Below are positions 15,194 through 25,845 of a stretch of DNA of 64,000 nucleotides, in pieces. Source of the stretch: Elusimicrobiota bacterium (GTDB lineage: Bacteria > Elusimicrobiota > Elusimicrobia > UBA1565 > UBA9628); NCBI GenBank assembly GCA_016212855.1, contig JACRDP010000009.1, forward strand, positions 25,275-89,274, in the 5' to 3' direction. The notes under the pieces are model-generated. The model saw nothing but the letters and a program-made list of their open reading frames with translations. It was not told where the DNA came from and did not search any database. The number at the start of each line of letters is the position of its first letter. Positions within the stretch are counted from its first letter, which is position 1. The translations under genes were made by a program, and so were the position numbers.

Positions 15194-16501
15194 TCACAGC
15201 CGCCAAACGCGGAAGCCGAACGCCTTCAGCTTCGCGGGGTCGTAGGCCGACTTGACGTCGATGAAGGGCGCTCCGAAGCCCGCGAGCTTCGCGAGCTTAA
15301 CGATGTCGAGTGCGAGGACTTCCTTGTGCGTGACAGCGGCGACGATAGCCTCGACGTGTTCCAGATCGCCGAGGTCCACGAGGTCGATGCCGTACTCGTG
15401 CTTGACCGCCGCAGGATCGGCCACGGGGTCCCAGACGAGCGGCTTGAGGCCTGAGCTCTTCAGTTCCACATAGATGTCGTAGACCTTGGAATTGCGGACG
15501 TCGGCCACGTTCTCCTTGAAAGTCAGACCCAGGATGAGCACCTTCGCGTTCTTCACGCTACGGTCCGCGGCGATCAACTCCTTGACCGTGCACTGGGCCA
15601 CGTAGGCGCCCATGCCGTCGTTGATGCGCCGGCCGGCGAGGATCACCTGGGGATGGTAGCCGAGCCGCTCCGCCATGAAGGTGAGATAATACGGGTCCAC
15701 GCCGATGCAGTGTCCGCCGACCAGGCCCGGCCGGAACGGCAGGAAGTTCCATTTCGTGCCGGCGGCCTTGAGGACCTCCACCGTATCGATCCCCATCTTA
15801 TGGAAGATCAGCGCGAGTTCGTTGATCAAAGCGATATTGAGGTCGCGCTGCGTGTTCTCGATCACCTTGGCGCTTTCGGCCACCTTGATCGACGAGGCCT
15901 TGTATACGCCGGCCTTCACAACCTGCGAGTACAGCCAGGCAACCCGCTCAAGGGAATCGGCGTCCATCCCCGATACCACCTTCACGATGTTCTCGAGAGT
16001 GTGCTCCTTATCGCCCGGATTGATGCGCTCGGGCGAGTAGCCGACCTTGAAATCGACGCCGCACTTCAGCCCGGATTGCTTTTCCAGAATCGGCACGCAG
16101 ACATCCTCGGTTACGCCGGGATAGACGGTGCTCTCGTAGATCACGATCGCGCCCCGCTTGAGGTTCTTGCCGACCGTGACGCTGGCCGACTCCACGGGAC
16201 CGAGGTCGGGACGCTTGGCGGCGTCCACGGGGGTGGGCACGGCCACGATCACGAAATCAGCCTGAGAAAGCGCGGCCGGATCGGTGGTGAAGACCGCTCG
16301 CTTGGCGGCTTTAAACCGCGCCGCGACGACCTCGCGGGCGGGATCGACGCCAGCAGCGTAGGCGTTAACCTTTTCCCGCGACAGGTCGAAACAGATCGTC
16401 TTCAGCTTCGCGCCGAACGCCAGGGCCAGGGGCAAGCCCACGTAGCCCAAACCGACCACGGCCACGACCCTGCCTTCCGACTTGCGCGCGATTGACTTCA
16501 T
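15194..16501 (-). CDS. nucleotide sugar dehydrogenase (UDP-HexNAc 6-dehydrogenase type)
   Basis: The 435-residue enzyme has the NAD-binding motif VVGLGYVGLPLA (15-26), the YSPERINPGD loop and catalytic cysteine C265 in GGHCIGVDPYYL. The C-terminal UDP-binding domain starts GLTFKENVADVRNSK. It oxidises a UDP-sugar to a uronic acid. Resemblance to TviB/WbpA/WecC favours UDP-GlcNAc or UDP-ManNAc over UDP-glucose. With wecB nearby, UDP-ManNAcA is a reasonable product. CATAAT at 16510-16515 lies 8 bases before the ATG. It is divergent from the Wzb-like phosphatase. Confidence 0.9.
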   Translation of the reverse strand: MKSIARKSEGRVVAVVGLGYVGLPLALAFGAKLKTICFDLSREKVNAYAAGVDPAREVVAARFKAAKRAVFTTDPAALSQADFVIVAVPTPVDAAKRPDLGPVESASVTVGKNLKRGAIVIYESTVYPGVTEDVCVPILEKQSGLKCGVDFKVGYSPERINPGDKEHTLENIVKVVSGMDADSLERVAWLYSQVVKAGVYKASSIKVAESAKVIENTQRDLNIALINELALIFHKMGIDTVEVLKAAGTKWNFLPFRPGLVGGHCIGVDPYYLTFMAERLGYHPQVILAGRRINDGMGAYVAQCTVKELIAADRSVKNAKVLILGLTFKENVADVRNSKVYDIYVELKSSGLKPLVWDPVADPAAVKHEYGIDLVDLGDLEHVEAIVAAVTHKEVLALDIVKLAKLAGFGAPFIDVKSAYDPAKLKAFGFRVWRL

Positions 16502-16549
16502 GCCGGGTGATTATGCGATTTCCTGCGGACGCATCACAACACTAAGCGC

Positions 16550-16555
16550 TATAAT
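16550..16555 (+). promoter_or_regulatory. -10 box (TATAAT) of the phosphatase gene
   Basis: A perfect TATAAT ends 7 bases before GTG 16563. An in-frame ATG at 16554 lies inside the box itself and would not be transcribed from this promoter, so the GTG is favoured as the start. No strong -35 is seen. Confidence 0.55.
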
Positions 16556-16562
16556 GGAAACA

Positions 16563-17030
16563 GTGAGCGCCGCTCCCCGCAAAATCATGTTCGTCTGCAC
16601 CGGGAACATCTGCCGCAGCGCGACGGCGGAGCACCTCCTGAGGCACTGGGCGAAGTCCCGTGGGCTCGCGCTCGAGACCGCCTCGTGCGGGACCGCGGCC
16701 GAATCGTGGTACGAGATCCCTGAGCCGGCGCGGCGCCTGCTCGCCGCCGAAGGCGTCCCCCCCTTCGAGCACAGACCTCGCCTAGCGACCCGAGCGGTCC
16801 TGCGCGAGTCCGACCTGATTCTCGCGATGACGCAGGCCCACTTCGACAACATCGTGGAGCGCTTCCCGGAATTTACGGGCCGGACGCGGCTGTTTCGCGA
16901 GCAGGCGGGCTTCGGCGAGCAGGACGTCGAGGATCCGATGGGGCGTCCCGACGCGGTCTTCGCCGACTGCCTCGCCGTCATAAAGGAATCGCTCGAGGCC
17001 TTGCTGCGGTCCGACTTTCGCGACCCGTAA
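16563..17030 (+). CDS. low-molecular-weight protein tyrosine phosphatase (Wzb-like)
   Basis: The 155-residue enzyme has the CX5R loop VCTGNICRSA near the N-terminus and the general-acid aspartate in the C-terminal DVEDPMG motif. Family members dephosphorylate BY-kinases such as Wzc, and a Wzc homologue lies at 34065-35783, so it probably controls polymer export. Longer in-frame starts exist at 16482 and 16554, but the TATAAT box at 16550 makes GTG 16563 the most likely start. The priming transferase gene follows after about 90 bases. Confidence 0.9.
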   Translation: MSAAPRKIMFVCTGNICRSATAEHLLRHWAKSRGLALETASCGTAAESWYEIPEPARRLLAAEGVPPFEHRPRLATRAVLRESDLILAMTQAHFDNIVERFPEFTGRTRLFREQAGFGEQDVEDPMGRPDAVFADCLAVIKESLEALLRSDFRDP

Positions 17031-17121
17031 CCCCGCTTAGGTCTTTCGGCCCCTCCCGGATTGCCCCCTTCGACCCTTACGATTCCTCCGTTTTGCTCCA
17101 ATAATGTAGCATGATGACGAA

Positions 17122-18540
17122 ATGCCTCAGGAGCGTTCGTTGAACCGTGTCGGCACCCGCCACTACTGGCGTTGGATGATCCCGCCCCTGGTTGACTGCC
17201 TCCTCTTCTACGTGAGCCTTTTCACGACCATCGCCCTGCGCCAGCCCCAACTGCTGACCGTCGAGACGGGCCTCGCCTTCCTTCCATTGTTCATGACCTG
17301 GATTGCCGTCATGTACGCCCTTGGCCTGTACGACCTGCGCCTGGTCCGCAGCTCCGTGTCTCTGATTAAAAACCTGCTCGCCTCCTCGGGCGCCTGCCTG
17401 GCGCTCGGCACGACCTACTTTTACCTCCTGCACTCCAAGTCCCTGACTCCTAAAACCCACCTGCTGCTCACGGTGATGATTTCTCACGCCCTGATCCTGG
17501 GCTGGCGCCGGGCGTGGCTCATGCTCCTCCACTACAGCTTCCTGGACCAGCGCTTCGTGTTTCTCGGCGATCCCGCCGATATGGCCGAAATCGAAAAGGA
17601 TATTCCTCATCACGCCGGCGAGACTGGCCTGACCATCGTCCCTTGGCAGTACCCCGGCGTCGACATGGTCGTCGCCGACAGCCGCTGGGTCGACTGGAAT
17701 TGGGAGGCTGCTCGCCCCGTTTTTCTGGCCGCCATCGAACGCGGGGTGCCCATCGTCACTTTGGAGGATTTTTACGAGTCGGTCTTCGGCAAAGTTTCGC
17801 CTCACTACGCGGGCCGTCCCTCCTGGGCGCTCAAATTCACCTTGCCCAACAACATCGGACCGTTCCTCTGGATCAAGCGCGCCTTCGACGCCTCCGGCTC
17901 CGCGGCGCTGCTCATTGCGACCGCGCCCATTCTCGTTGCGACGGCCGCCCTGATCGCTCTGATCGACGGCCGGCCGATTTTCTACCGCCAGGCCCGCGCG
18001 GGCTTTCTAGGACGGCCGTTCATGGTGCTTAAGTTCCGCACCATGAGCTTGGGCGCCGAAACGACAGGACCATTCACTTCCGCCAAGGCTCACGGCGCCA
18101 GCATCACCCGCCTGGGCAAGATCCTGCGCCGCTACCGCATCGACGAGCTTCCGCAGCTTTGGAACGTCCTGATCGGAGATATGTCACTGGTCGGCCCCCG
18201 ACCCGAGTGGGTCAGGGAGGTCGAAGTGCTCGAAAAGGTCGTGCCGAGTTATCATCTCCGCCACCTGGTCAAGCCCGGCATCACCGGCTGGGCGCAGGTC
18301 AAGTTCCGCGCGACCAACAGCATCGACGACTCCATCGAGAAGATCCATTTCGATCTTTACTACTTGAAATACCTGTCCCTCGGCCTGGACATCAGCATCC
18401 TGCTCCAAACTGTCAAGCGCGTTCTGACCCACGACTCGCAAGTCGTCGCCCGGCGCTCCCCCGCCCTCCAGCCGAAGCAAAACGTCGAGCATTGGGCCGC
18501 GGATCTCACCGCCCACCTCGAACACCCGCGCCCCTCCTGA
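17122..18540 (+). CDS. polyprenyl glycosylphosphotransferase (priming enzyme)
   Basis: The 472-residue protein has four N-terminal membrane segments, a central CoA-binding-like domain (FVFLGDPADMAEIEKD, lacking a clean nucleotide motif) and a C-terminal sugar transferase domain. That domain starts IKRAFDASGSAALL and contains KFRTM, RYRIDELPQLWNVLIGDMS, GPRPE and KPGITGWAQV. It attaches the first sugar-1-phosphate to undecaprenyl phosphate, starting the repeat unit. The sugar specificity cannot be read from sequence. Confidence 0.93.
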   Translation: MPQERSLNRVGTRHYWRWMIPPLVDCLLFYVSLFTTIALRQPQLLTVETGLAFLPLFMTWIAVMYALGLYDLRLVRSSVSLIKNLLASSGACLALGTTYFYLLHSKSLTPKTHLLLTVMISHALILGWRRAWLMLLHYSFLDQRFVFLGDPADMAEIEKDIPHHAGETGLTIVPWQYPGVDMVVADSRWVDWNWEAARPVFLAAIERGVPIVTLEDFYESVFGKVSPHYAGRPSWALKFTLPNNIGPFLWIKRAFDASGSAALLIATAPILVATAALIALIDGRPIFYRQARAGFLGRPFMVLKFRTMSLGAETTGPFTSAKAHGASITRLGKILRRYRIDELPQLWNVLIGDMSLVGPRPEWVREVEVLEKVVPSYHLRHLVKPGITGWAQVKFRATNSIDDSIEKIHFDLYYLKYLSLGLDISILLQTVKRVLTHDSQVVARRSPALQPKQNVEHWAADLTAHLEHPRPS

Positions 18541-18580
18541 TAGGGCCAGAGAGCGGGACGCGCCGCCTCTCCCTCTAGGG

Positions 18581-18586
18581 TATAAT
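18581..18586 (+). promoter_or_regulatory. -10 box (TATAAT) before the 32-codon ORF
   Basis: TATAAT ends 8 bases before ATG 18595. Transcription would begin at about 18593, so the small ORF would be the first and essentially leaderless cistron. Confidence 0.5.
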
Positions 18587-18594
18587 AGACACCG

Positions 18595-18693
18595 ATGCGA
18601 ATTCTGCGCGTGAACGTAGCGGCGTGGCGCCTGCGTCGACTGATTCCAAATCCTTCGCCGGCAACCATCAACGCAATCAAGACGGACGCCTGA
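18595..18693 (+). CDS. 32-residue small ORF upstream of the CapK-like gene
   Basis: ATG 18595 opens a 32-codon frame (MRILRVNVAAWRLRRLIPN at its start) ending in TGA one base before ATG 18695. It is basic and partly hydrophobic. Its position directly after a -10 box and before the CapK-like gene suggests a translated leader or coupling peptide. It is not a recognised family and could be the remnant N-terminus of a lost glycosyltransferase, since MRILRVN-type starts occur in GT4 proteins. Confidence 0.4.
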   Translation: MRILRVNVAAWRLRRLIPNPSPATINAIKTDA

Positions 18694-18694
18694 C

Positions 18695-20104
18695 ATGTCC
18701 ACCCCCAGCTTAGCGCTGAGCTTATACCCACGGCTCCCGATTATTCTGCAAAACGTCGCCTGCAGCCTCGAGGGACTGCGGGTCGAGCGGCAACGGTACG
18801 GGGGTGGCTATGACGCGCTCGCTCAAGCGGCAACCGAGCGCGCCTCATGGAACGACGAGCGCCTGCGGGAGTTCCGCGACGCCCGCCTGCGCGACTTCGT
18901 CGCTCGCGCCGCCCGCAACGTCCCCCACTACCGCCGGCTGTTTTCACGCTTGGGCCTGGCGCCGGACGACATCCGATCGCTCGCCGATCTGTCCCGGCTC
19001 CCCATCCTCACGAAAGACGAGGTCAAGGCGGATCCCACGGCGTTTTTTGATCCCACCTTTCAGACGAGGGATCTCGCATGGGCGCAAACCAGCGGCACGA
19101 CCGGAACCGGACTCCGCTTCCGTACGACCTGGGAAGCACTGCAGGAGCGATGGGCCGTTTGGTGGCGCTATCGCGGTTGGCACGGCATCGGACGCAACGA
19201 CTGGTGCGCCTTATTCGGAAGCCGACAGATAGTGCCGCTGTCTCAAACCGCGCCGCCATTCTGGCGCTACAACGTTCCGGGCCGTGAGATCAGGTTCAGT
19301 TCGTACCACCTGAGCGAGCGCAATCTTCCGGCCTACGTAAATGAGTTGCGCCGCCGCCAGCCGCCGTGGATTCACGGTTATCCTTCTGCTCTGTCGTTAG
19401 TGGCGGCTCACCTCGTGGAATCCGGGACCGACCTCGGCTACAACCCGCGATCGGTGACGATCGGCTCGGAAAATCTGCTTCCTCAACAGGTGAGCCTAAT
19501 GGCGCGAGGATTCGGCGTCCGTCCTCAACAGAGCTACGGCATGCACGAGTCGGCCGCCAACTTCTCCGGCTGCGGACAGGAGAACCTGCACGTCGACGAG
19601 GACTTCGCGGCGGTGGAATTTGTGCCCGACGGAACGGAGGGCGGCTGCCGCGTCATCGGCACGAATCTCTCCAATTCCGCGACACCACTCATCCGCTACG
19701 ACATCGGCGACGTGGCCACGCCGATCGAGGGTCCGTGCCTCTGCGGACGTCCGGGACGGGTTATATCGCGCGTGGACGGTCGGCAGGAGGACTTCGTGGT
19801 GCTCGAATCGGGAGCGCGCGTCGGTCGGCTCAGCCACTTGTTTAAGAAGGCAGTCAATATCCGCGAAGCGCAGATTCACCAGAGCAAGATCGGCGAGATC
19901 GTGATCCGCGTCGTCCGCAGCGCCGGGTGGAGCGCCGGCTCGGAGACCGTGCTGCTGCGCGAGGCGAAGCAGTATTTGGGCGCGACGATGAAGATCCAAA
20001 TCCAATATGTGCCGGAACTTCCGCGTACCACGTCCGGGAAGCTGCGACTGGTGGTCTCCGACCTGCGGGACGGCGCTCTGCTTCGCTCACCCAAGATTGG
20101 ATGA
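18695..20104 (+). CDS. CapK/PaaK-like adenylate-forming enzyme
   Basis: The 469-residue protein belongs to the phenylacetate-CoA ligase-like (CapK) branch of the ANL superfamily. The phosphate-binding loop is QTSGTTGTGLRF (about 129-140), followed by QSYGMHESA and the adenylate-binding region IRYDIGD. A small C-terminal lid ends with PRTTSGKLR, supplying the conserved lysine. Such proteins recur in capsule clusters, where they may activate an acid for attachment to a sugar; the substrate is unknown. Its last bases overlap the next glycosyltransferase start (ATGA). Confidence 0.88.
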   Translation: MSTPSLALSLYPRLPIILQNVACSLEGLRVERQRYGGGYDALAQAATERASWNDERLREFRDARLRDFVARAARNVPHYRRLFSRLGLAPDDIRSLADLSRLPILTKDEVKADPTAFFDPTFQTRDLAWAQTSGTTGTGLRFRTTWEALQERWAVWWRYRGWHGIGRNDWCALFGSRQIVPLSQTAPPFWRYNVPGREIRFSSYHLSERNLPAYVNELRRRQPPWIHGYPSALSLVAAHLVESGTDLGYNPRSVTIGSENLLPQQVSLMARGFGVRPQQSYGMHESAANFSGCGQENLHVDEDFAAVEFVPDGTEGGCRVIGTNLSNSATPLIRYDIGDVATPIEGPCLCGRPGRVISRVDGRQEDFVVLESGARVGRLSHLFKKAVNIREAQIHQSKIGEIVIRVVRSAGWSAGSETVLLREAKQYLGATMKIQIQYVPELPRTTSGKLRLVVSDLRDGALLRSPKIG

Positions 20105-21237
20105 TCCTGGGCATAGACGCCTCGAACATCCGCGCAGGCGGCGGCGTGACGCATCTCACCGAATTGCTCGCGGTAGCCGAGCCCCGGGCACATGGATTCG
20201 AAAAGGTGATCGTCTGGAGCGGCGCTAAGACGCTCGCGAAAATCGCGGATCGGGATTGGCTCTGCAAGATTCACGATCCCCAACTGGACCGAGGTTTGTT
20301 TCTTCGAACGCTCTGGCAGCGTTTCAGATTGAAGCGGCTCGCCGAACAGGCCGGATGCGAAGTGTTGTTTGTCCCCGGGGGATCGGATTCCTGCGGCTTC
20401 AAGCCTCAAGTCACCATGAGTCGGAATATGCTCCCGTTCGAATGGGCGGAACTGCGCAGGTATGGCTGGTCTTTAAATGTGTTGAGGTTGCTGCTGCTAC
20501 GGTTGACCCAAAGCCGGACTTTCCGCAAGGCCGACGGCATCATTTTTTTGACCCAATACGCCCGCGATGTGGTCCTGAGAACGACGGGGCCGCTCCCCGG
20601 GCGAATTGCCACCATCCCACACGGCGTCGGCCCACGCTTCGCCCTCGCCCCGCGTCCGCAACGCGTGCGAAAGCAATTCGACGAATCGGCTCCATGCCGC
20701 ATACTCTACGTATCCAAGGTCTCGGCCTATAAGCATCAATGGCACGTCGCGGAAGCGGTCGCGCGCCTGCGCGAATCCGGATTGCATGTGGCGCTCGATC
20801 TCGTCGGGCCGCCCGGCAGCGGAACTCCACGGCTCGATGCCGCGCAAAAGCGATTGGATCCTTCAGGAGTCTTCATTCGCTATCACGGCGCAGTCCCTTA
20901 CAAGGAGCTGCATCGATATTATGCGAACGCCGAGATCGGAATTTTCGCGTCCAGCTGCGAGGCTTTCGGTCAAATCTTGACGGAATCCATGAGCGCCGGA
21001 TTACCGCTTGCCTGTTCAAATCGATCGGCGATGCCGGAGATCTTGGGGGAGGCGGGCGTGTACTTCGATCCAGAAAACCCCGCTGAAATCGCTGATTCCA
21101 TCCGCCGTTTAGTCGAGTCGGCGGAGCTCCGCCAGCAAAAAGCCGCTTTGGCCTACGAGCGCGCTCGCCAATTATCCTGGACACGCTGCGCCGAAGAAAC
21201 TTTAGGATTCATCTCGCGTGTGGCGAGAGAACGGTAA
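20101..21237 (+). CDS. GT4-family glycosyltransferase
   Basis: From ATG 20101 (overlapping the previous stop) the protein is 378 residues and starts MILGIDASNIRAGGGVTHL, with the glycine-rich acceptor loop. The C-terminal GT4 motif reads FASSCEAFGQILTESMSAG, with the E-x7-E donor-binding pattern. It probably adds one sugar of the repeat unit at the cytoplasmic membrane face. A longer upstream frame to 19927 is rejected because it lies inside the CapK-like gene. The stop is two bases from that of the convergent transferase. Confidence 0.9.
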   Translation: MILGIDASNIRAGGGVTHLTELLAVAEPRAHGFEKVIVWSGAKTLAKIADRDWLCKIHDPQLDRGLFLRTLWQRFRLKRLAEQAGCEVLFVPGGSDSCGFKPQVTMSRNMLPFEWAELRRYGWSLNVLRLLLLRLTQSRTFRKADGIIFLTQYARDVVLRTTGPLPGRIATIPHGVGPRFALAPRPQRVRKQFDESAPCRILYVSKVSAYKHQWHVAEAVARLRESGLHVALDLVGPPGSGTPRLDAAQKRLDPSGVFIRYHGAVPYKELHRYYANAEIGIFASSCEAFGQILTESMSAGLPLACSNRSAMPEILGEAGVYFDPENPAEIADSIRRLVESAELRQQKAALAYERARQLSWTRCAEETLGFISRVARER

Positions 21238-21239
21238 AG

Positions 21240-22475
21240 TTAAGTTCGCTTGAGGATGGCATCCTGCAGGACTCCAAGCATGTCGGCAGCCAGGCTCCTG
21301 CGATCGAACTTCACCGCGGCGCAAACGCATTGCGCTTTGAGTTCCTGATAACGCGCGCTGTCGGAAGACAGTTTATCGATCAAAGAGACGAGGTCTGCGG
21401 CGTTCTCGGGCTCGAAGGCCACGCCGGCCTTCTCACGTAAAACGATCTCCCGGGACTCCCCCTCCACGCCCATAAGAACGGGCACGCCCATCGCCATGCT
21501 CTCGAAGATCTTGGATGGGATGACCGTTTTAAAAAGAGGGGTCTTGCGCAAATGGACGACGCTGACGTCCAACAGCGACCAATAAGCGACGACTTCGTCC
21601 TTGGCGACTGAGTCCAAGAAAAGGACCGTGTCCAGACCGCGGGCGCGCGCCCGCGCCTTCAACGCCTCCTTGCGCGCACCATCGCCCACCATCAGAAAGC
21701 GGAATCGATCTCCGTGCGGGCGCCGGCGGATCAACTCCGCGGCCTCGAGGATCGTCTCCAGTGCATGCGCCATGCCATGGGTGCCGATATAGCCCACGAC
21801 AAATTTTCCTTCCAATCCGAAGCGAGCGAGCAGTTCCGGATCCTTCGGCGTCGGAGCAAATCGCGACAAGTCGACACCGCTGGTCACGACGGCGATCTTA
21901 CCGCCCTCGACGCCTCTTTTAATCAGCGTTTCCTTAAACGAGTGCGTCACCGAAACGATCGCGGCCGCTCGATGGTAGAGAAAAAGTTCAAGCCGCTCCA
22001 AAAGCCTGAGCGCGGGGCCGTCCTTCATGGCGCCCACAGCCTTGATCGATTCGGGCCAGATATCTCGCAGTTCGAAGACGAACGGCGCGCACTTGGCGCG
22101 GCTCACGAAGTAAGCCGCGCAAGCAGTGAAGAACTGCGGCGACGTCCCCACCACCACATCACAGCGACCCGCTAATGGCGACGCCAAAATGGCGCTGAAC
22201 ATGTAGCTTAAATAATCGAGGGTTCTTTTCAGGAAGCCCTCATTGGCCGTGATGTAGGTCCACACGCGAATGACGGAAATGCCCTCCATTTGTTCCCGAT
22301 GCCGCAGTTGGTTGCGGTAGCCGGGATAAACCCTGCCCTGAGGGAAATTGGGGAATCCCGTGATCACCGTAACCCGGTGGCCGGCCCGCACCCACTCCCG
22401 GCAGTGCTCGAAAGTGCGGCTGGCCGGAGCATTAACCTCAGGCGGGAAGTTGTCCGTCAGAAAGAGAATGTGCAC
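21240..22475 (-). CDS. GT4-family glycosyltransferase (WbuB-like)
   Basis: The 411-residue protein begins MHILFLTDNFPPEVNAPASR and contains the acceptor-domain motif VFELRDIWPESIKAVGAM typical of WbuB/WcaI-type transferases. The donor motif is KIFESMAMGVPVLMGVEGES. It likely transfers an N-acetylated amino sugar in repeat-unit assembly. It is the last gene of the minus-strand polysaccharide array and follows the epimerase-like gene by six bases. Confidence 0.9.
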   Translation of the reverse strand: MHILFLTDNFPPEVNAPASRTFEHCREWVRAGHRVTVITGFPNFPQGRVYPGYRNQLRHREQMEGISVIRVWTYITANEGFLKRTLDYLSYMFSAILASPLAGRCDVVVGTSPQFFTACAAYFVSRAKCAPFVFELRDIWPESIKAVGAMKDGPALRLLERLELFLYHRAAAIVSVTHSFKETLIKRGVEGGKIAVVTSGVDLSRFAPTPKDPELLARFGLEGKFVVGYIGTHGMAHALETILEAAELIRRRPHGDRFRFLMVGDGARKEALKARARARGLDTVLFLDSVAKDEVVAYWSLLDVSVVHLRKTPLFKTVIPSKIFESMAMGVPVLMGVEGESREIVLREKAGVAFEPENAADLVSLIDKLSSDSARYQELKAQCVCAAVKFDRRSLAADMLGVLQDAILKRT

Positions 22476-22481
22476 AGAGCC

Positions 22482-23439
22482 TCAGTAGTAGAACACCTTA
22501 AACAGACATTTCTGAGCCAGGCTCAGCGCCCGATTTCCTTTTTTATCGCCGTAATCGGCCCATTGAGCGGCGTACCGGCCGAAGGCCGCACTGCCCGTCA
22601 TTTTTTCGGTGACGCGCAATTGTATGAGGTGTAGGCCGTGATAATAATGGCTTGCGATCATCGGGATGAACGTCGGCGAAAGCTCATATAAGGACCAGAA
22701 GCCGTTGTCGTATTTGCTCAGGTTTCGCTCGATAGTCCCAACGCAGGCGTCGAACAGGCGCCGCGCCGACTTGTCCTCGGTGATGAAAATATAATCGCGC
22801 AGGCCCCACAGCGCCCAGAAGAACCCGTTCAAGATATGCGATGGCGGCGAGACGATGTATTCCTCGATCCAGACGTCGCCCGAGGGCTCCGTGAACAGCA
22901 CGCCGCCCTGCGAGACCTCGCGCTCGAAGACGGCGTAAGCCTTGCGCATGGCATCCAGGTAGCGCTCTTCACCGGTGAGTTGATAGGCGCGAGCCAGTGC
23001 CGAGAGCCCCTGGCCTTGAGCCAAACCCGAATACCACGGAGCGATCAGACGCTCGCGATACTCAAAATCGAAGTGATGATTCCAAACGTAAAGTCCCTTG
23101 GGGTTGAGCTCAAGCGAGCGCGCGAGCCAATCCGCTTGAGCAAGAAAACATCGCCGATTCTCCACGCCGCCTCGCTCCTCGAATAAATTATAATGCGCGA
23201 GCCCGTACTGCGCGATCGCGATCGGATTGTGCTGAATCCCGATCGATCCGTGATAATTGAGCTGTGGCACGCCGTTCGCATCGAAGGGGCCCGGGTAGGC
23301 CGCTTTACCCGCGAAGGTCATGTAGTAGGGGCCCAACCGATCGTAGACGGCGCGCGGGTTGAGCGCGGGAGTCTCGTGCCAGAAGGTCAGGTTGCTGTTG
23401 CCCCCCAATAAATAGGCCCGGGAGATGCGTCGCCAGTAA

Positions 23440-23456
<17 letters not shown>
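22482..23456 (-). CDS. D-glucuronyl C5-epimerase-like protein
   Basis: From ATG 23456 the protein is 324 residues, starts MKQRLDYWRRISRAYLLG and resembles the C-terminal catalytic domain of D-glucuronyl C5-epimerases (heparosan/heparin type). Features include NYHGSIGIQHNPIAIAQYGL, WYSGLAQGQGLSALARAYQL and the C-terminal YDNGFWSLYELS and YHGLHLIQL. There is no signal peptide, so a cytoplasmic or membrane-face action on the lipid-linked repeat is suggested. It overlaps wecB by 17 bases. Conversion of a hexuronic acid residue in the polymer is the probable role. The longer frame to 23564 lies inside wecB. Confidence 0.85.
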
Positions 23457-24507
<1,051 letters not shown>

Positions 24508-24512
24508 GGTGA

Positions 24513-25841
24513 TTATCGGACCGCGGTCTTTTCAGACCACTCCACGTGCTGCCGCCAGGATTGCGCGTTTCCGATGAAAAACATTTTTCCCCCACCCGGC
24601 TCCAACATAAGGCTTGCGAGTTCCACGGCGGTTTGCGGCGCGCGGGTCTCCAGATCATAGAAACGGTCGTCAGGGCCGCTCGCGCCGAGATCGAGCTGGA
24701 TCGGTCGAGACTCCTTAAGATCGGTGCTGACCACCATTAAATAGCGGGATCCGCTGTCGCGGTCAATGAACGTCCGGCCGTGGATATCCGGATGGTCGGC
24801 GCGTGAGACCTGTCCGCTCTCGGGCGCGAGATCGAGACGAAGCAGGAGGGGCTTGATCGGATCCAGCCGACGGCTCAGCGCGGAGGCTTCCTCGTAATGG
24901 TCCAACGGACGGCCATGACGATCGCGGAAGTGCTCGCTGAGCGCTCCCTTTTTCAGTTCTGTCGATCCCTGATACCCAAAAAAGAAAACCCCTTTCGCTC
25001 CGTGGAGCAGCGCCATCCACACTTGATAGCGCAGCTGCGCCGGCGACGGTTTGGCCATGAGCCACTGCGTCGTCTCCCCCTTCTCATCGATCCTGCGCTT
25101 GCTCCAGGATTGGACCATCATCCACAACGGGACGCCGCTCTGGCGAGCGATGGTGGAGAGCTTTGACAACGTACCCTCATAGTAAATGCGCTGCTTGGGC
25201 CACGTAGTAGGCCCGCTGCTCCCGGCAAAAAAAGGATAGATATCGAAGGCGAGAATTCGGGAGTTGATCTCACTCGCCGCGCGCTGCGCGGACTTAATCG
25301 GATTATGAAGGACGATCACGGGATGATCGGGATCGAGCTTCTGCACTTCCTGGGTGATTTCGACGATCGCTGGAAAAAAAGGGCTACTCGGAGGAATCTC
25401 CTCAACGAGGCAATAGGCCAGCAACGTCGGATCGCCCCGGTATTTTTTGGCGAGTTCACGATAGAACGGCTTGACTCGCGACTCGATGGCAGGCTTCCAG
25501 CTATTTTCCCACCGGCCCTTGTCGAGAAGATACATCGGCATGTCGCCGCCCTGCGTGATGATCCGCTGCCCATGTTTGGAAGCGGCAGCCAGCCAGGCAT
25601 CGAGATACTTGGGGCTCAAATTATGGACCCAGAGCGCATTGAAGTGGTGCGCTTGTAAATCCGCGCAAGTTGCTTCAATCTGCTCCTCCACCGATGCGCC
25701 GCTCTCCTGCATGGAGGCGATCGGCGCGTTGCCTTCGACGTAGACGCCGAAGGGGAAAAACCTTTCTGGAGGAACGACATGTGCCGCCTCAACGCTCGTC
25801 CACGCGCAGAGAAGGCAAGCCCCTATGAAAAGCTTTCCCAT
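24513..25841 (-). CDS. secreted glycoside-hydrolase-like TIM-barrel protein
   Basis: From ATG 25841 the 442-residue protein starts with a signal peptide (MGKLFIGACLLCAWTSVEA). It continues with FFPFGVYVEGNAP and barrel-like segments carrying acidic residues (AYCLVEEIPPSS, LAFDIYPFFAG, WMMVQSWSK, GVFFFGYQGS). A small beta-rich C-terminal domain follows. This resembles GH42/GH5-like or DUF4434-like barrels, with E near 180 and an aspartate or glutamate late in the barrel as possible catalytic residues. It may trim or degrade the polymer outside the cytoplasm. A start at 25967 would overlap the preceding gene and loses the signal peptide. Confidence 0.7.
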   Translation of the reverse strand: MGKLFIGACLLCAWTSVEAAHVVPPERFFPFGVYVEGNAPIASMQESGASVEEQIEATCADLQAHHFNALWVHNLSPKYLDAWLAAASKHGQRIITQGGDMPMYLLDKGRWENSWKPAIESRVKPFYRELAKKYRGDPTLLAYCLVEEIPPSSPFFPAIVEITQEVQKLDPDHPVIVLHNPIKSAQRAASEINSRILAFDIYPFFAGSSGPTTWPKQRIYYEGTLSKLSTIARQSGVPLWMMVQSWSKRRIDEKGETTQWLMAKPSPAQLRYQVWMALLHGAKGVFFFGYQGSTELKKGALSEHFRDRHGRPLDHYEEASALSRRLDPIKPLLLRLDLAPESGQVSRADHPDIHGRTFIDRDSGSRYLMVVSTDLKESRPIQLDLGASGPDDRFYDLETRAPQTAVELASLMLEPGGGKMFFIGNAQSWRQHVEWSEKTAVR

Positions 25842-25845
25842 CGGA

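Noticed and set aside
16482..16562. An N-terminal extension of the tyrosine phosphatase to ATG 16482
   Set aside because: It overlaps the divergent dehydrogenase start and the TATAAT box; the phosphatase fold begins just before the CX5R loop, so the extension is not needed.
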